This document shows, piece after piece, positions 1 to 7,181 of a DNA stretch of 50,981 bases. Every line of letters starts with the position of its first letter. Position 1 is the stretch's first letter. Source of the stretch: DQWO01 sp964478545 (GTDB lineage: Bacteria > Desulfobacterota > Anaeroferrophillalia > Anaeroferrophillales > Anaeroferrophillaceae). The stretch lies in NCBI GenBank assembly GCA_964478545.1, contig CAYZIS010000019.1, forward strand, positions 1 through 50,981, given 5' to 3'. The notes beneath the pieces were generated by a model. That model searched no databases. It worked only from the letters and a program-made list of their open reading frames with translations, and had not been told where the DNA came from. Made by a program: the position numbers and the translations under genes.

Positions 1-34
1 AAAAGCAGCTTGCTTTGGCCACAAAGTTAGGGGT

Positions 35-469
35 TCAAATGTCGCTGTAGTGATATGGGGTTTTACCAGAGTTATCCGACTCTTGATGGAGTTTTTTGAC
101 ACCCGGCATCTTCCCGGCTTCCTTGCTGATCATGATACCCCTCCCTTCCCGAGTAATATATGTTTTTAAAGCAAAGGTATTCGGAGCGGTTCTGATAAAC
201 GTTTTACCAGCTTTTACCTTTTTCAAAATAGCCGAAACAATGGAGTCACGATCCAGTTGCACATCATAAATCTGTTTGGCCAGTTGGACGATTTCGGTAA
301 CATGCAAGGGTTTACTGGCGTCGTTGAGTACGTTACGGGTAATTTCAATTTTAGACGTACGTTTTCTAAGCTTTGTTCGATATCCTTTTTTACCTCGGTT
401 TCGGGATAACTCCCGGCTGATGGTTGATTTGTGACAACCAATTACCGTGGCACTTACGAGTTGAATTCA
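35..469 (-). pseudogene. IS30-type transposase N-terminal HTH remnant joined to a HARE-HTH domain
   Basis: Reading the minus strand from the TGA at 467-469 down to the TGA at 35-37 gives one open frame with two recognisable parts. The first part contains HKSTISRELSRNRGKKGYR, the DNA-binding helix-turn-helix typical of IS30-family transposases. It is followed by a segment running from EITRNVLNDASKPLHVTEI to KAGKTFIRTAPNTFALK, which matches the HARE-HTH fold (a winged helix found in RpoE-delta and in restriction and chromatin proteins). No good start codon or ribosome site precedes the IS30 part, and the catalytic DDE core is absent. A TTG start at 305-307 would leave only the HARE part (90 aa). 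I read it as a transposase remnant fused to a HARE domain; a real small DNA-binding protein cannot be excluded. Confidence 0.5.
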
Positions 470-511
470 AGTCTTTTTAAAAAAGGGTTACAGGCAATTA
501 TAATTTAATGT

Positions 512-545
512 TTGTGTACGTATTTTCATCTAAATACGTAACACA
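512..545. promoter_or_regulatory. Long inverted repeat upstream of the sensor kinase
   Basis: The arms at 517-525 and 532-540 (TACGTATTT and AAATACGTA) are perfect 9-bp inverted repeats around a 6-base spacer. With a one-base bulge the match extends outwards through TTGTG and CACAA. There is no T-run, so an operator or an element end is more likely than a terminator. It sits about 100 bases before the kinase start. Confidence 0.4.
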
Positions 546-582
546 ATTTAACATAATAGTTCATTGAGAACTTTGGACTCTC

Positions 583-628
583 AAGATTCTGAGTAGTAGG
601 AATCTTCCCCTGGAGTTCGAACCAGGGG
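583..628 (+). promoter_or_regulatory. Two back-to-back hairpins in the sensor-kinase leader
   Basis: Two hairpins lie end to end: AAGATTC/GAATCTT at 583-606 and CCCCTGG/CCAGGGG at 607-628. The second ends only two bases before the strong ribosome site GAGGAGG (630-636) that serves the ATG at 645. Structure this close to the ribosome site could affect translation. The second hairpin loop contains GTTCGAA and superficially resembles a tRNA T-arm, but no tRNA is present. Confidence 0.35.
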
Positions 629-644
629 TGAGGAGGAAACGGGC

Positions 645-2216
645 ATGCGTCTGAAACTGATCGTTCAGATCTCGCTGATTACGGGAATCGTCCTCTTGCT
701 CACCTCGGCCCTCTTCGGTTATTTTAATATATCCACCATCAGGGACGCCTTCTTCCGGAGTGCTGTATCAGACCTTGACCATCTGAGCGAAACCATCTTC
801 AGAGCCGTATTCCATCAGATGCTGAAAAATGACAGGAATCAGATACAGGTTACAATCGGGGAGATGGGTAAACAAAAGGGGATCGAGCATATCAGAATCC
901 TCAACAGGGAGGGGATGATGGCCTTCTCCACCCGAGGGACCGAAATCGGCACCACTCTTGACAAGGAACGGGCGCCGGCGTGTATGGTTTGCCATAATGA
1001 TGAAATGACCTTGGGTGATGAAGTGACCCTGGAGGATCCCTCTTCCCTGGCCCAAAGCAAAATCTTCATTGACGGTTACGGCAAAAAGGTTCTCGGCATG
1101 ACCAGACCCATATACAACGAGAAGACATGCTGGACGGGTGAATGCCATGCCCACTCCAGGGATACGCGTGTTCTGGGCCTTCTAGACATTACCATTTCCG
1201 CCGACCCCATGCTGTCGATGATCAGCAATTATCGCAACAATACCCTCATTCAGATCCTTTGCCTGATTCTCTCCATTTCACTCTGCCTGGTCCTGCTCAC
1301 CAAGAGTCTGGTCATCCAACCGGTTCATGCGCTGCTGGAACACATCCGGGCTGTCAGAAAGGGAAACTGGCGCTTTATCAAATCAATACCGGCGGGGGAA
1401 GAATTGGGGGAACTCGCTGAGGCGTTCAACGACATGACCGGCAAGCTGAAAAAAAACCAGGCGGAACGGGATGAGTGGGTTGCTACGCTGGAGACCCGGG
1501 TGGAGGAGCGCACGCGCGAGGTAAAGGAGATGCAGTCCGTTCTGTGCCGTTCGGAAAAGCTCGCGTCCCTCGGAGAACTCGTCGTGGGGATTGCCCATGA
1601 GCTCAATAATCCACTTACGGGGATTATGATCCACACCTCTCTCATTTCCAGGGATCCACGTCTGGATGATGGTCTGGCGGAGGATTGCCAAACTATTATT
1701 CATGAGGCAACGCGCTGCTCCAAAATCGTCAAGGAACTGCTGGACTTTGCCAGGGTTTCTGATTCGCAAAAGTCAATGCAGCCGATCAACAAAGTCATTG
1801 ACCAAACTATCGCCCTGATCGAACACAATGCCGATTTCAAAGACACCAAGATAATCAAGAAGTATGATCCTGACCTTCCGGAAATATTGATGGACGCTTC
1901 TCAGATTGAGCAGGTTCTCATTAACATGATGATCAACGCAAGCCAAGCGATGCCACAGGGGGGGGGGCTGGTCATAAAGACGGGGGTGAGCGCATCAAGG
2001 GACCATATCACCATCCAGATCGAGGATACCGGCTACGGCATCTCGGAAGAAAACATAGAGAAACTTTTCGATCCCTTTTTCAGCACCAAGGGACACAAGG
2101 GCACTGGCCTGGGCCTTTCGGTCTCCTACGGAATTATCCAGTCCCATGGCGGTGAGATCAAGGTTGACAGCAAGCCGGGAAGTGGCACGGCTTTTACCAT
2201 TATTCTACCCATATGA
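645..2216 (+). CDS. Membrane sensor histidine kinase with c-type heme-binding periplasmic domain
   Basis: This 523-residue protein is a sensor kinase of a two-component system. Residues about 7-27 and 199-219 are membrane segments that flank a periplasmic domain. That domain contains CMVCH (C113-H117) and a variant motif, CWTGECH (C162-H168, CX4CH), both expected to bind heme c covalently, so the sensor probably responds to redox state or a heme ligand. A HAMP linker (about 220-272) and a coiled coil follow. The H-box VGIAHELNNPLTG has the phospho-acceptor at H318. An ATPase domain carries N-box NMMINASQAMPQGGG, DTGYGIS and GTGLGLSVSYG. The ribosome site GAGGAGG supports the ATG. It converges on a cytochrome operon and is a plausible regulator of it; no response regulator with an output domain is adjacent. 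Confidence 0.88.
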   Translation: MRLKLIVQISLITGIVLLLTSALFGYFNISTIRDAFFRSAVSDLDHLSETIFRAVFHQMLKNDRNQIQVTIGEMGKQKGIEHIRILNREGMMAFSTRGTEIGTTLDKERAPACMVCHNDEMTLGDEVTLEDPSSLAQSKIFIDGYGKKVLGMTRPIYNEKTCWTGECHAHSRDTRVLGLLDITISADPMLSMISNYRNNTLIQILCLILSISLCLVLLTKSLVIQPVHALLEHIRAVRKGNWRFIKSIPAGEELGELAEAFNDMTGKLKKNQAERDEWVATLETRVEERTREVKEMQSVLCRSEKLASLGELVVGIAHELNNPLTGIMIHTSLISRDPRLDDGLAEDCQTIIHEATRCSKIVKELLDFARVSDSQKSMQPINKVIDQTIALIEHNADFKDTKIIKKYDPDLPEILMDASQIEQVLINMMINASQAMPQGGGLVIKTGVSASRDHITIQIEDTGYGISEENIEKLFDPFFSTKGHKGTGLGLSVSYGIIQSHGGEIKVDSKPGSGTAFTIILPI

Positions 2217-2236
2217 GATATCAGACCTCTTGCTTT

Positions 2237-2270
2237 GATGGACTTGCAAAAAAAAGTCCATCACTTTTCT
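2237..2270 (+). terminator. Probable intrinsic terminator after the sensor kinase
   Basis: A 9-bp perfect stem (GATGGACTT at 2237-2245, AAGTCCATC at 2254-2262) with an A-rich loop lies 20 bases after the kinase stop. It is followed by a short T-rich tract (ACTTTTCT). Confidence 0.5.
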
Positions 2271-2546
2271 AACAACTTTCCCAACAACGGAGGATCTTCT
2301 TTTCCTTTCCTATGGTCTCACTACAGACGGACCAGATCCGATAACTCTCAAGGCCGAGAATTGTCAGACCGGCGATGAACACCTGCCAGAAATTCTCCCG
2401 AAGCAGGCCGATATAATAATAGAACAGATAAAATGCCGAAAGATACCCGATGTGCGACCAACCCCGAAAGCGAAGGGATCCGGTGTTCATACGAACCAAG
2501 ATGACTTTGTCTTTGTTTCCGCCGCAAAAACATTCAAAACCCTCAC
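2271..2546. other. Segment without a convincing gene
   Basis: Between the kinase terminator and the truncated kinase there is only a weak minus-strand frame (about 2269-2540). It could encode a hydrophobic peptide with FYLFYYYIGLLREN and FWQVFIAGLTILG, but it lacks a credible ATG or ribosome site. I do not call it a gene. Confidence 0.3.
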
Positions 2547-2771
2547 TTAGTCTGCATAAGGCTCAGGTTCCCGAGCCCATGTCCTAAGACCTACATCATG
2601 GTGTAAGGTTGAACTGACGACAGTATCGGCAAGCATGGTCTCCTGCCGTACCACGCTCCTCATAAAACCCTCTTTAATGGAGGAATACAGGATGAGGCTG
2701 CAGACGATGATAAAACCAGTCAGGGAAAACGCCACCGGGACGATTGCTTTGGAAGCAAAGCGGTTAAACAT
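2547..2771 (-). pseudogene. Truncated N-terminus of a second membrane sensor kinase
   Basis: The 74 codons begin with a short cytoplasmic stretch and one membrane segment (AIVPVAFSLTGFIIVCSLIL). FMRSVVRQETMLADTVVSS and a few more residues follow, then a TAA. The layout resembles the start of the kinase at 645 (membrane segment, then FFRSAV-DLDHLSETI), but no heme motif, HAMP or kinase domain follows. It is the last member of the minus-strand cytochrome operon. I infer that the rest of the kinase was deleted; an intact tiny membrane protein is less likely. Confidence 0.5.
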
Positions 2772-2806
2772 ATCCGACTTTCCTTTCCGACCTTCCGACA
2801 ACGGGT

Positions 2807-2823
2807 CCCCCCCCGGGGGGGGG
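2807..2823. repeat. C8-G9 homopolymer palindrome
   Basis: Eight C residues followed directly by nine G residues lie between the cytochrome b stop and the truncated kinase. It can fold on itself and is also a typical place for assembly or replication error. Confidence 0.6.
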
Positions 2824-2874
2824 CGCCGCTCGTGCGGCCGAAGAGCGGTGGCCACGACTGGATCGCCCGGCTTG

Positions 2875-3555
2875 TCAGGCGGCGGCTTTGGGCTTTTCCG
2901 CGGAGTGATCATCATGCGCGTCCGGCTCGATATCTTCCCAGCCCGTCCAGCTGAGCTTGAAGTGCGCGAGAGGTGTGTGCCCCAACGTCGCCAGGTAAAC
3001 ATGTACGAACAAGAAGGCACAGAAGGAGCACGCCAGCAACCAGTGCACCGCAATCAGGATCTTGAGGCCACCGACGGCCAGGACAAGGTTACGCAATGGT
3101 TCCACGTTCATCATGAAGATACCGGTAATGATCACCAGGGGTGTCAGGATGAGCATGACCGCCATATACGCCGACTTCTGCAGGGGGTTGAACTTGTTCT
3201 CCGGCGTCTGGTGGTGCGGATTTGGCTTGCTCCCCAGAAAGAAGTAGAAGAAGTAGTAGAGGGCTTGGGGTATCAGGCCTTTTTTGATATCTCCAACCGT
3301 CGGCACGTAAAGCTTGATCAGGTTTTTAGCCACAAATGCGTAGTACACAAACCATAGGGCAAGTGATAAAGCAACAACGATGCCGGCGGTATTATGAACC
3401 CGTACCGCGGCCTTGAGATTGCCGAACACATGGACAAATTCAGGGAAGCGGATTTCAGCGCCGGTGACGCACAAAGTAACGATCCCGAAGGCGTGGAGCC
3501 AGTGCCAGATTCTGATCGGTGTGGGGGTCAGATAGATTTTCTCCTTTACGCTCAT
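2875..3555 (-). CDS. Cytochrome b561-type membrane subunit
   Basis: This 226-residue protein has four membrane helices and the His pattern of the Ni,Fe-hydrogenase/thiosulfate-reductase cytochrome b family (PF01292-like). The candidate heme ligands are WHWLHAFG near the N-terminus, RVHNTAG before helix 2, and AVHWLLACSFCAFLFVHVYL in the last helix. Such proteins pass electrons between the quinone pool and periplasmic redox partners. The C-terminal tail is short and acidic. GGAG precedes the ATG, and only one base separates it from the multiheme cytochrome upstream, so the two are co-transcribed and probably form one quinone-linked complex. No catalytic subunit is encoded here, so the final acceptor or donor is unknown. 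Confidence 0.85.
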   Translation of the reverse strand: MSVKEKIYLTPTPIRIWHWLHAFGIVTLCVTGAEIRFPEFVHVFGNLKAAVRVHNTAGIVVALSLALWFVYYAFVAKNLIKLYVPTVGDIKKGLIPQALYYFFYFFLGSKPNPHHQTPENKFNPLQKSAYMAVMLILTPLVIITGIFMMNVEPLRNLVLAVGGLKILIAVHWLLACSFCAFLFVHVYLATLGHTPLAHFKLSWTGWEDIEPDAHDDHSAEKPKAAA

Positions 3556-3556
3556 T

Positions 3557-4615
3557 TTACTTCTCCTTCTTTCGATTCTTCATGGTTAACAAGCGAAGCG
3601 ACCCATGTCCGATGGGCATCAGAAGACCGGCCAATGCGATGATGATTCCGATGACGCTTAGCGTTTTGTCGCGAGGCGCACCCATCATATAGAGATCGGG
3701 TGTGCCGTAGAGCGCGTCCAGTACCGCCCCCCGTTCAACCTTTAGCCGCGAGTAAGCGCCCTGTCCGTCCGGGAAGGCGACGAAACTTGCCTGCATGGCA
3801 GAGGGTCCGGAGGCATGGCAGAAGGTACAGTCCCAGCGGTTATCCATTGTCTTGTAGGTGTGGCTCACATCCTCCGGAATCATCATGCCTTTGAGTCTCA
3901 ATCCCTTTTTGCGGGATGAAGTGTTGAACTTCTTAAGTTCCGCCAGGCTGATGCTCCCGTCCGCGTCCGCGTCGATCAGATGTTCCACCTTTTGGGAGGA
4001 GGCGATGGCGGTGAGATCCTCGAAGGTGGCCAGTTGTACCTTGTCTGCGCCGGCCTTCTTCTTCTCGACCTTTTCGATATAGAAGGTGATCACGTAGTTC
4101 TTCGAGCCGGTGTGACAGGTTATGCAGGGAAGCGCCTCAATGTGCAATTGGGCCTGAGGGAGCCACACACTGTGGGTTCCGGAAACCTCCTTTGGATCGT
4201 GGCACCCGATACACATCCGATTCATCTCGAAACCGGAAACTGCCTCTATCGACTTCACCTGGTGAGGGTTGTGGCAGTCCGTGCAGTCGGTGTTGTCCGC
4301 GTGGACACAGGCCGCATACTCCTCGGCCACACTATCGTGGCAGTCCTTGCAGACCGCCCGCGAGGGCCGGACGCCATCGTCGGGGTGACCGTCGGTTACC
4401 GACGTGTGGCACGCGAGGCACCCCTCTTCGGAGTGGGACGTGCGGTCATACAGAACCGGGTCGATGTAGAGATAGCGCCCCCCATCCTCGATGATGGAGG
4501 TATCCGAGTGACAGTTGGCGCAGTCTTGCACGTCCATGCCCCATGCCCCGGCAGCGGTAAGAAGCAGGCATCCCACAACCCACCCGGTACATATTCTTTT
4601 CGTAATTTGCATCAT
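3557..4615 (-). CDS. Membrane-anchored heptaheme cytochrome c with an EF-hand-like insert
   Basis: The 352-residue protein has an N-terminal signal peptide (cleavage near AAGAWG). It carries seven CXXCH heme motifs: CANCH, CLACH, CKDCH, CTDCH, CIGCH, CITCH and CTFCH. Between the sixth and seventh lies DADADGSISLAEL, which fits a calcium-binding EF-hand loop. A single C-terminal helix (about 315-335) followed by basic residues anchors it in the membrane, so it should be periplasmic. AAAGGAG six bases before the first ATG sets the start. With the downstream cytochrome b it probably forms a quinone:periplasm electron conduit. The EF-hand insert inside a multiheme protein is unusual. Confidence 0.88.
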   Translation of the reverse strand: MMQITKRICTGWVVGCLLLTAAGAWGMDVQDCANCHSDTSIIEDGGRYLYIDPVLYDRTSHSEEGCLACHTSVTDGHPDDGVRPSRAVCKDCHDSVAEEYAACVHADNTDCTDCHNPHQVKSIEAVSGFEMNRMCIGCHDPKEVSGTHSVWLPQAQLHIEALPCITCHTGSKNYVITFYIEKVEKKKAGADKVQLATFEDLTAIASSQKVEHLIDADADGSISLAELKKFNTSSRKKGLRLKGMMIPEDVSHTYKTMDNRWDCTFCHASGPSAMQASFVAFPDGQGAYSRLKVERGAVLDALYGTPDLYMMGAPRDKTLSVIGIIIALAGLLMPIGHGSLRLLTMKNRKKEK

Positions 4616-4735
4616 GATCTCTCCTTTCCAACATAAAAATGACGACAGACATTCGACAGGCTATCCGGTGAGCATCCAAGCGCACACCCTCCGATCCCTT
4701 TATTAGCGACCCTCGGACTTGCTGTGGGCGGTAGC

Positions 4736-4921
4736 CTAGTGGCGTTCTCCAGTAAGCAAAGCCGTGATCAGCTGCGCCACAATGATCAGGGCACAGGCAC
4801 CCAGAAACACCCAGACGAAGATCCCACTGTTGTCATAACGCGCCCCATCGGCTGCCCACACATTCGTCGTTGTGATCAACAGAGCGGTTACAATCCCGTA
4901 TCCAACTTTTAAATGTTTCAT
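4736..4921 (-). CDS. Small membrane protein of the cytochrome operon (intact copy)
   Basis: This 61-residue protein has a signal-like N-terminus ending near VWAADG and one further hydrophobic helix preceded by DNSGIFVWVFLGACALIIVA. That helix closely resembles KSGILTNVFIGVFALIVVSQ in the next gene upstream (4974-5344). The ribosome site AAAGGAG is well placed. Small single-span proteins like this are seen beside cytochromes in Desulfobacterota, but their role is not known to me; assembly or anchoring of the cytochrome complex is a guess. Confidence 0.7.
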   Translation of the reverse strand: MKHLKVGYGIVTALLITTTNVWAADGARYDNSGIFVWVFLGACALIIVAQLITALLTGERH

Positions 4922-4973
4922 GATAGTCTCCTTTCGTTATACACGATGCAGAATGATGTAATTGAAAATTCAG

Positions 4974-5344
4974 TTATCTGATTACCCATGGAAGATCTTC
5001 TTTTCGGTAATTAACCTTATTCGGTGTGGATTTGGCCACTGGGGCCTCTTTTCTTTGCTCCTCCTCATCACCAAGGCCACTGACGCTTTGATGATGAACC
5101 CCGGACATCCAGGAGATTCGACTGGAGGCAACCATCCTCTGCTCCACCGACCTCATCAACGTCTTGATGAACCGCATGATCAGCATAAGAACCGGGACCA
5201 GCTGAGATACAACGATTAGCGCGAAGACCCCGATAAAGACGTTGGTGAGAATCCCGCTCTTGTAAACCACCTCAGGGTTCGCGGCAAATGCCGGACTGTG
5301 ATAGCCTCCAGAACCAAAAAGATTGTTGAGATAGCCGTTTTCAT
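4974..5344 (-). pseudogene. Small membrane protein of the cytochrome operon, frameshifted in its signal peptide
   Basis: The ATG at 5342-5344 opens a frame coding MKTAISTIFLVLEAITV, a normal signal peptide. The mature part, FAANPEVVYKSGILTNVF and onward, lies in a different frame. A single-base indel near 5290-5310 therefore separates the signal from the body. The alternative in-frame TTG start at 5346-5348 gives an N-terminus with no signal character. The body has one helix (VFIGVFALIVVSQLVPVLML) and a charged tail. It is a paralogue of the 4736-4921 protein. Either the gene is newly broken or the indel is a sequencing error. Confidence 0.6.
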
Positions 5345-5367
5345 GCAATCATCTGGACACCTTCTCA

Positions 5368-5838
5368 CTAAATTGGTGTCCAATAAAACTCCATACCAGT
5401 GGATATCCCCGGGACATCTCCCGGTTGGAGCTTTCCGGTATGACCTTTTCGGGATATCCTTTTGTCCGTCGAGCTATGAAAGGCACAGCCAACCACCTGC
5501 CTGATCTCCTCCCCGTCATCGCCATTTACAGGCTTTAAGGCATGGTAGAAGATCCCCTCTTGACGAAATCTGCGGATAAGGGAGGGGCAATCCTCATTTG
5601 ATATGAGGATAATGGACACGTTCCGATTGCACTTCTTTAGGAGGGGGATTATTTCCATTGCCGATAACCCATCGAACTCACTTCCCAACAGGATGACACT
5701 GGCCTCTCTTTTCAGGACATTACGAAGAACGACATCCACGGAATCCGCCTCGATAACACTGTACTCGCTCCGGCTGAAAAACCCGACAATCCGTCTGCGA
5801 GTCTCCTCATCCTTGTCAGCTATTAGAAGAAGCTTCAT
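5368..5838 (-). CDS. Receiver-like protein lacking the phospho-acceptor Asp
   Basis: The 156-residue protein has the CheY-like fold pattern. It has an acidic pair in LLIADKDEETRR, a switch Ser in IILISNED, and the conserved Lys in YHALKPV. Where the phosphorylated Asp should follow strand 3 (ILLD in active receivers) it has VILLGSEFDG, with Gly at the key place. It therefore probably works without phosphorylation, or is a degenerate receiver. No DNA-binding domain follows, and the last 40 residues look unstructured. It lies between small membrane-protein genes in the cytochrome operon, convergent to the heme sensor kinase, so a signalling link is possible but not shown. Confidence 0.7.
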   Translation of the reverse strand: MKLLLIADKDEETRRRIVGFFSRSEYSVIEADSVDVVLRNVLKREASVILLGSEFDGLSAMEIIPLLKKCNRNVSIILISNEDCPSLIRRFRQEGIFYHALKPVNGDDGEEIRQVVGCAFHSSTDKRISRKGHTGKLQPGDVPGISTGMEFYWTPI

Positions 5839-5881
5839 AATTCATCCCCTTTTCCAGAAAATATCGTGATAGTCCACCCAA

Positions 5882-6129
5882 TCAGGAATTGTTGGCTTTT
5901 ACACTGTTCGCAACTTTCTCAAGGTTCTCCACCTTCCCAAAAATGGCCGACATCATGGATCCAAACATCATCACGGCGGGGATAAACCGGAAGGTAATGA
6001 TAAGAGCCCCAAATCCGATAAAAATCCAGCCGATGAGGCCTATTCCGCACCTTCGGCACCGCTCGCGGCAAAAACCGAATTCGCATGCAGGATGGCAATC
6101 AGTGCGGCGATACGTAATGTGTTTTTCAC
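5882..6129 (-). pseudogene. First small membrane protein of the cytochrome operon, frameshifted after the signal peptide
   Basis: GTG at 6127-6129, preceded by AGAAGG, starts a signal peptide (KNTLRIAALIAILHANSVFA) that runs into a stop after ASGAEGAE. A shift of one frame restores a good membrane protein, GLIGWIFIGFGALIITFRF and onward to KVENLEKVANSVKANNS, ending at 5882-5884. The shift point is close to 6035-6045. The same kind of break, just after the signal peptide, occurs in the second small gene of this operon. Confidence 0.55.
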
Positions 6130-6163
6130 TGTTCTACCTTCTTGAATTTCTAAAAGATTTCCG

Positions 6164-6187
6164 TGTCTCTGGTTGTATCCAGAGACA
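6164..6187 (-). promoter_or_regulatory. Leader hairpin of the cytochrome operon
   Basis: TGTCTCTGG and CCAGAGACA form a perfect 9-bp stem with a 6-base loop, about 35-58 bases upstream of the first start codon of the minus-strand operon. The sensor-kinase gene also has a hairpin in its leader. Confidence 0.35.
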
Positions 6188-6239
6188 TAGTTAAGCATAA
6201 AACGTGCCAATGGGAGGATGAATCCATCTGGTTGCATAA

Positions 6240-6860
6240 CCTATTGGATTTACAAGTTTTTATGTAATAACCAGGGAAAAGATACTTCACTTTATTTCAT
6301 CAGGATGTATATTTTTTTTGTACATTGTAACTGCTGATATGGATCACCTGGAGATACTGAATATCCTAACCCTTTGATAATTAAAGGCTTATTCGATATT
6401 TTTTGGGTGTATATGAAAAAAGCGCCCCTCACCCCCTCTAGTTCGTAAGATTCCCGAGTTCAAAGTTTCTACAATGCGGATAAAACGGCTATAGATGATG
6501 ACTGATATTCCTGTTCCCTGACCAACTTTAAGTTGCTTCCTTGAATTTCCTCTTATATTGATTTCTTTCCTTTTTCATTGAACACCTCTTTGAAGATGAT
6601 AAAGCACTCTTTGGGAATGTGTCCACTTTTTCTACTCCACCTCAGAATAAATCTGGTTTAAAAAAACGGCAGTTTCCAAACTTCGGCCATATTTGGCAAA
6701 CCATGAACTGGATGGGAGATAAATCCAATGATAGCAGGTAGTTGAAATTTTATTTTATGGAAGATAATGGGATTGTGTTTGACATTCGCTGCAGTAATCA
6801 TTATAGATGTGACGTTGGTTAATGTGGTGTGCAATGGTCGATCTACACCAGTCAGGAAAT
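6240..6860. other. AT-rich stretch without a recognisable gene
   Basis: About 620 bases separate the cytochrome operon from tatB. A minus-strand stretch ending at 6553 could code SGHIPKECFIIFKEVFNEKG before a stop, which reads like a protein tail, but it is too short to identify. Nothing else is supported. Confidence 0.4.
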
Positions 6861-6881
6861 CGTGTTTTGGGAGGTTGACGG

Positions 6882-7181
6882 ATGTTTGGTATAGGTTTAC
6901 CTGAGTTGTTAATGATCTTGGTGGTTGCTCTGCTGGTTATCGGTCCCAAGAAACTGCCGGATTTGGCGAAAACTTTGGGTAAAGGATTGGCGGAATTCAG
7001 AAAAGCAACCGATGATTTGAAGGATATTGTCTATAAACAGGAACCTGCAAATGAGGTGAAAACGGAACAAACAGCCAAACAGCGACAAATAGCCAAGTTG
7101 CCGTCGTCTTCCAGTATTGATGAAACAGTGAAGGTTGAAGAGAATCCAGATGAGTACGGATCAGCAAAAACCTCTGAATGA
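6882..7181 (+). CDS. tatB: Twin-arginine translocase subunit TatB (TatA/B family)
   Basis: The 99-residue protein starts with one membrane helix, GLPELLMILVVALLVIGP, with Glu8 as expected for TatB. The conserved FGPKKLPD-like turn (IGPKKLPDLAKTLG), an amphipathic helix and a charged variable tail follow. TatA/B proteins recruit folded Tat substrates and form the export pore with TatC at the inner membrane. GGAGG lies in front of the ATG. The gene overlaps tatC. TatA and TatB cannot be fully separated from sequence alone; the tail length and tatC linkage favour TatB. Confidence 0.85.
   Translation: MFGIGLPELLMILVVALLVIGPKKLPDLAKTLGKGLAEFRKATDDLKDIVYKQEPANEVKTEQTAKQRQIAKLPSSSSIDETVKVEENPDEYGSAKTSE

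Noticed and set aside
607..628. tRNA-like T-arm in the sensor-kinase leader
   Set aside because: Only one arm is present; no acceptor, anticodon or D arm can be built around it, and it abuts a ribosome-binding site.
2269..2499. Hydrophobic 76-codon frame after the sensor kinase
   Set aside because: It starts with a rare TTG, has no ribosome site, and has no similarity I recognise; kept only as a note in the gap entry.
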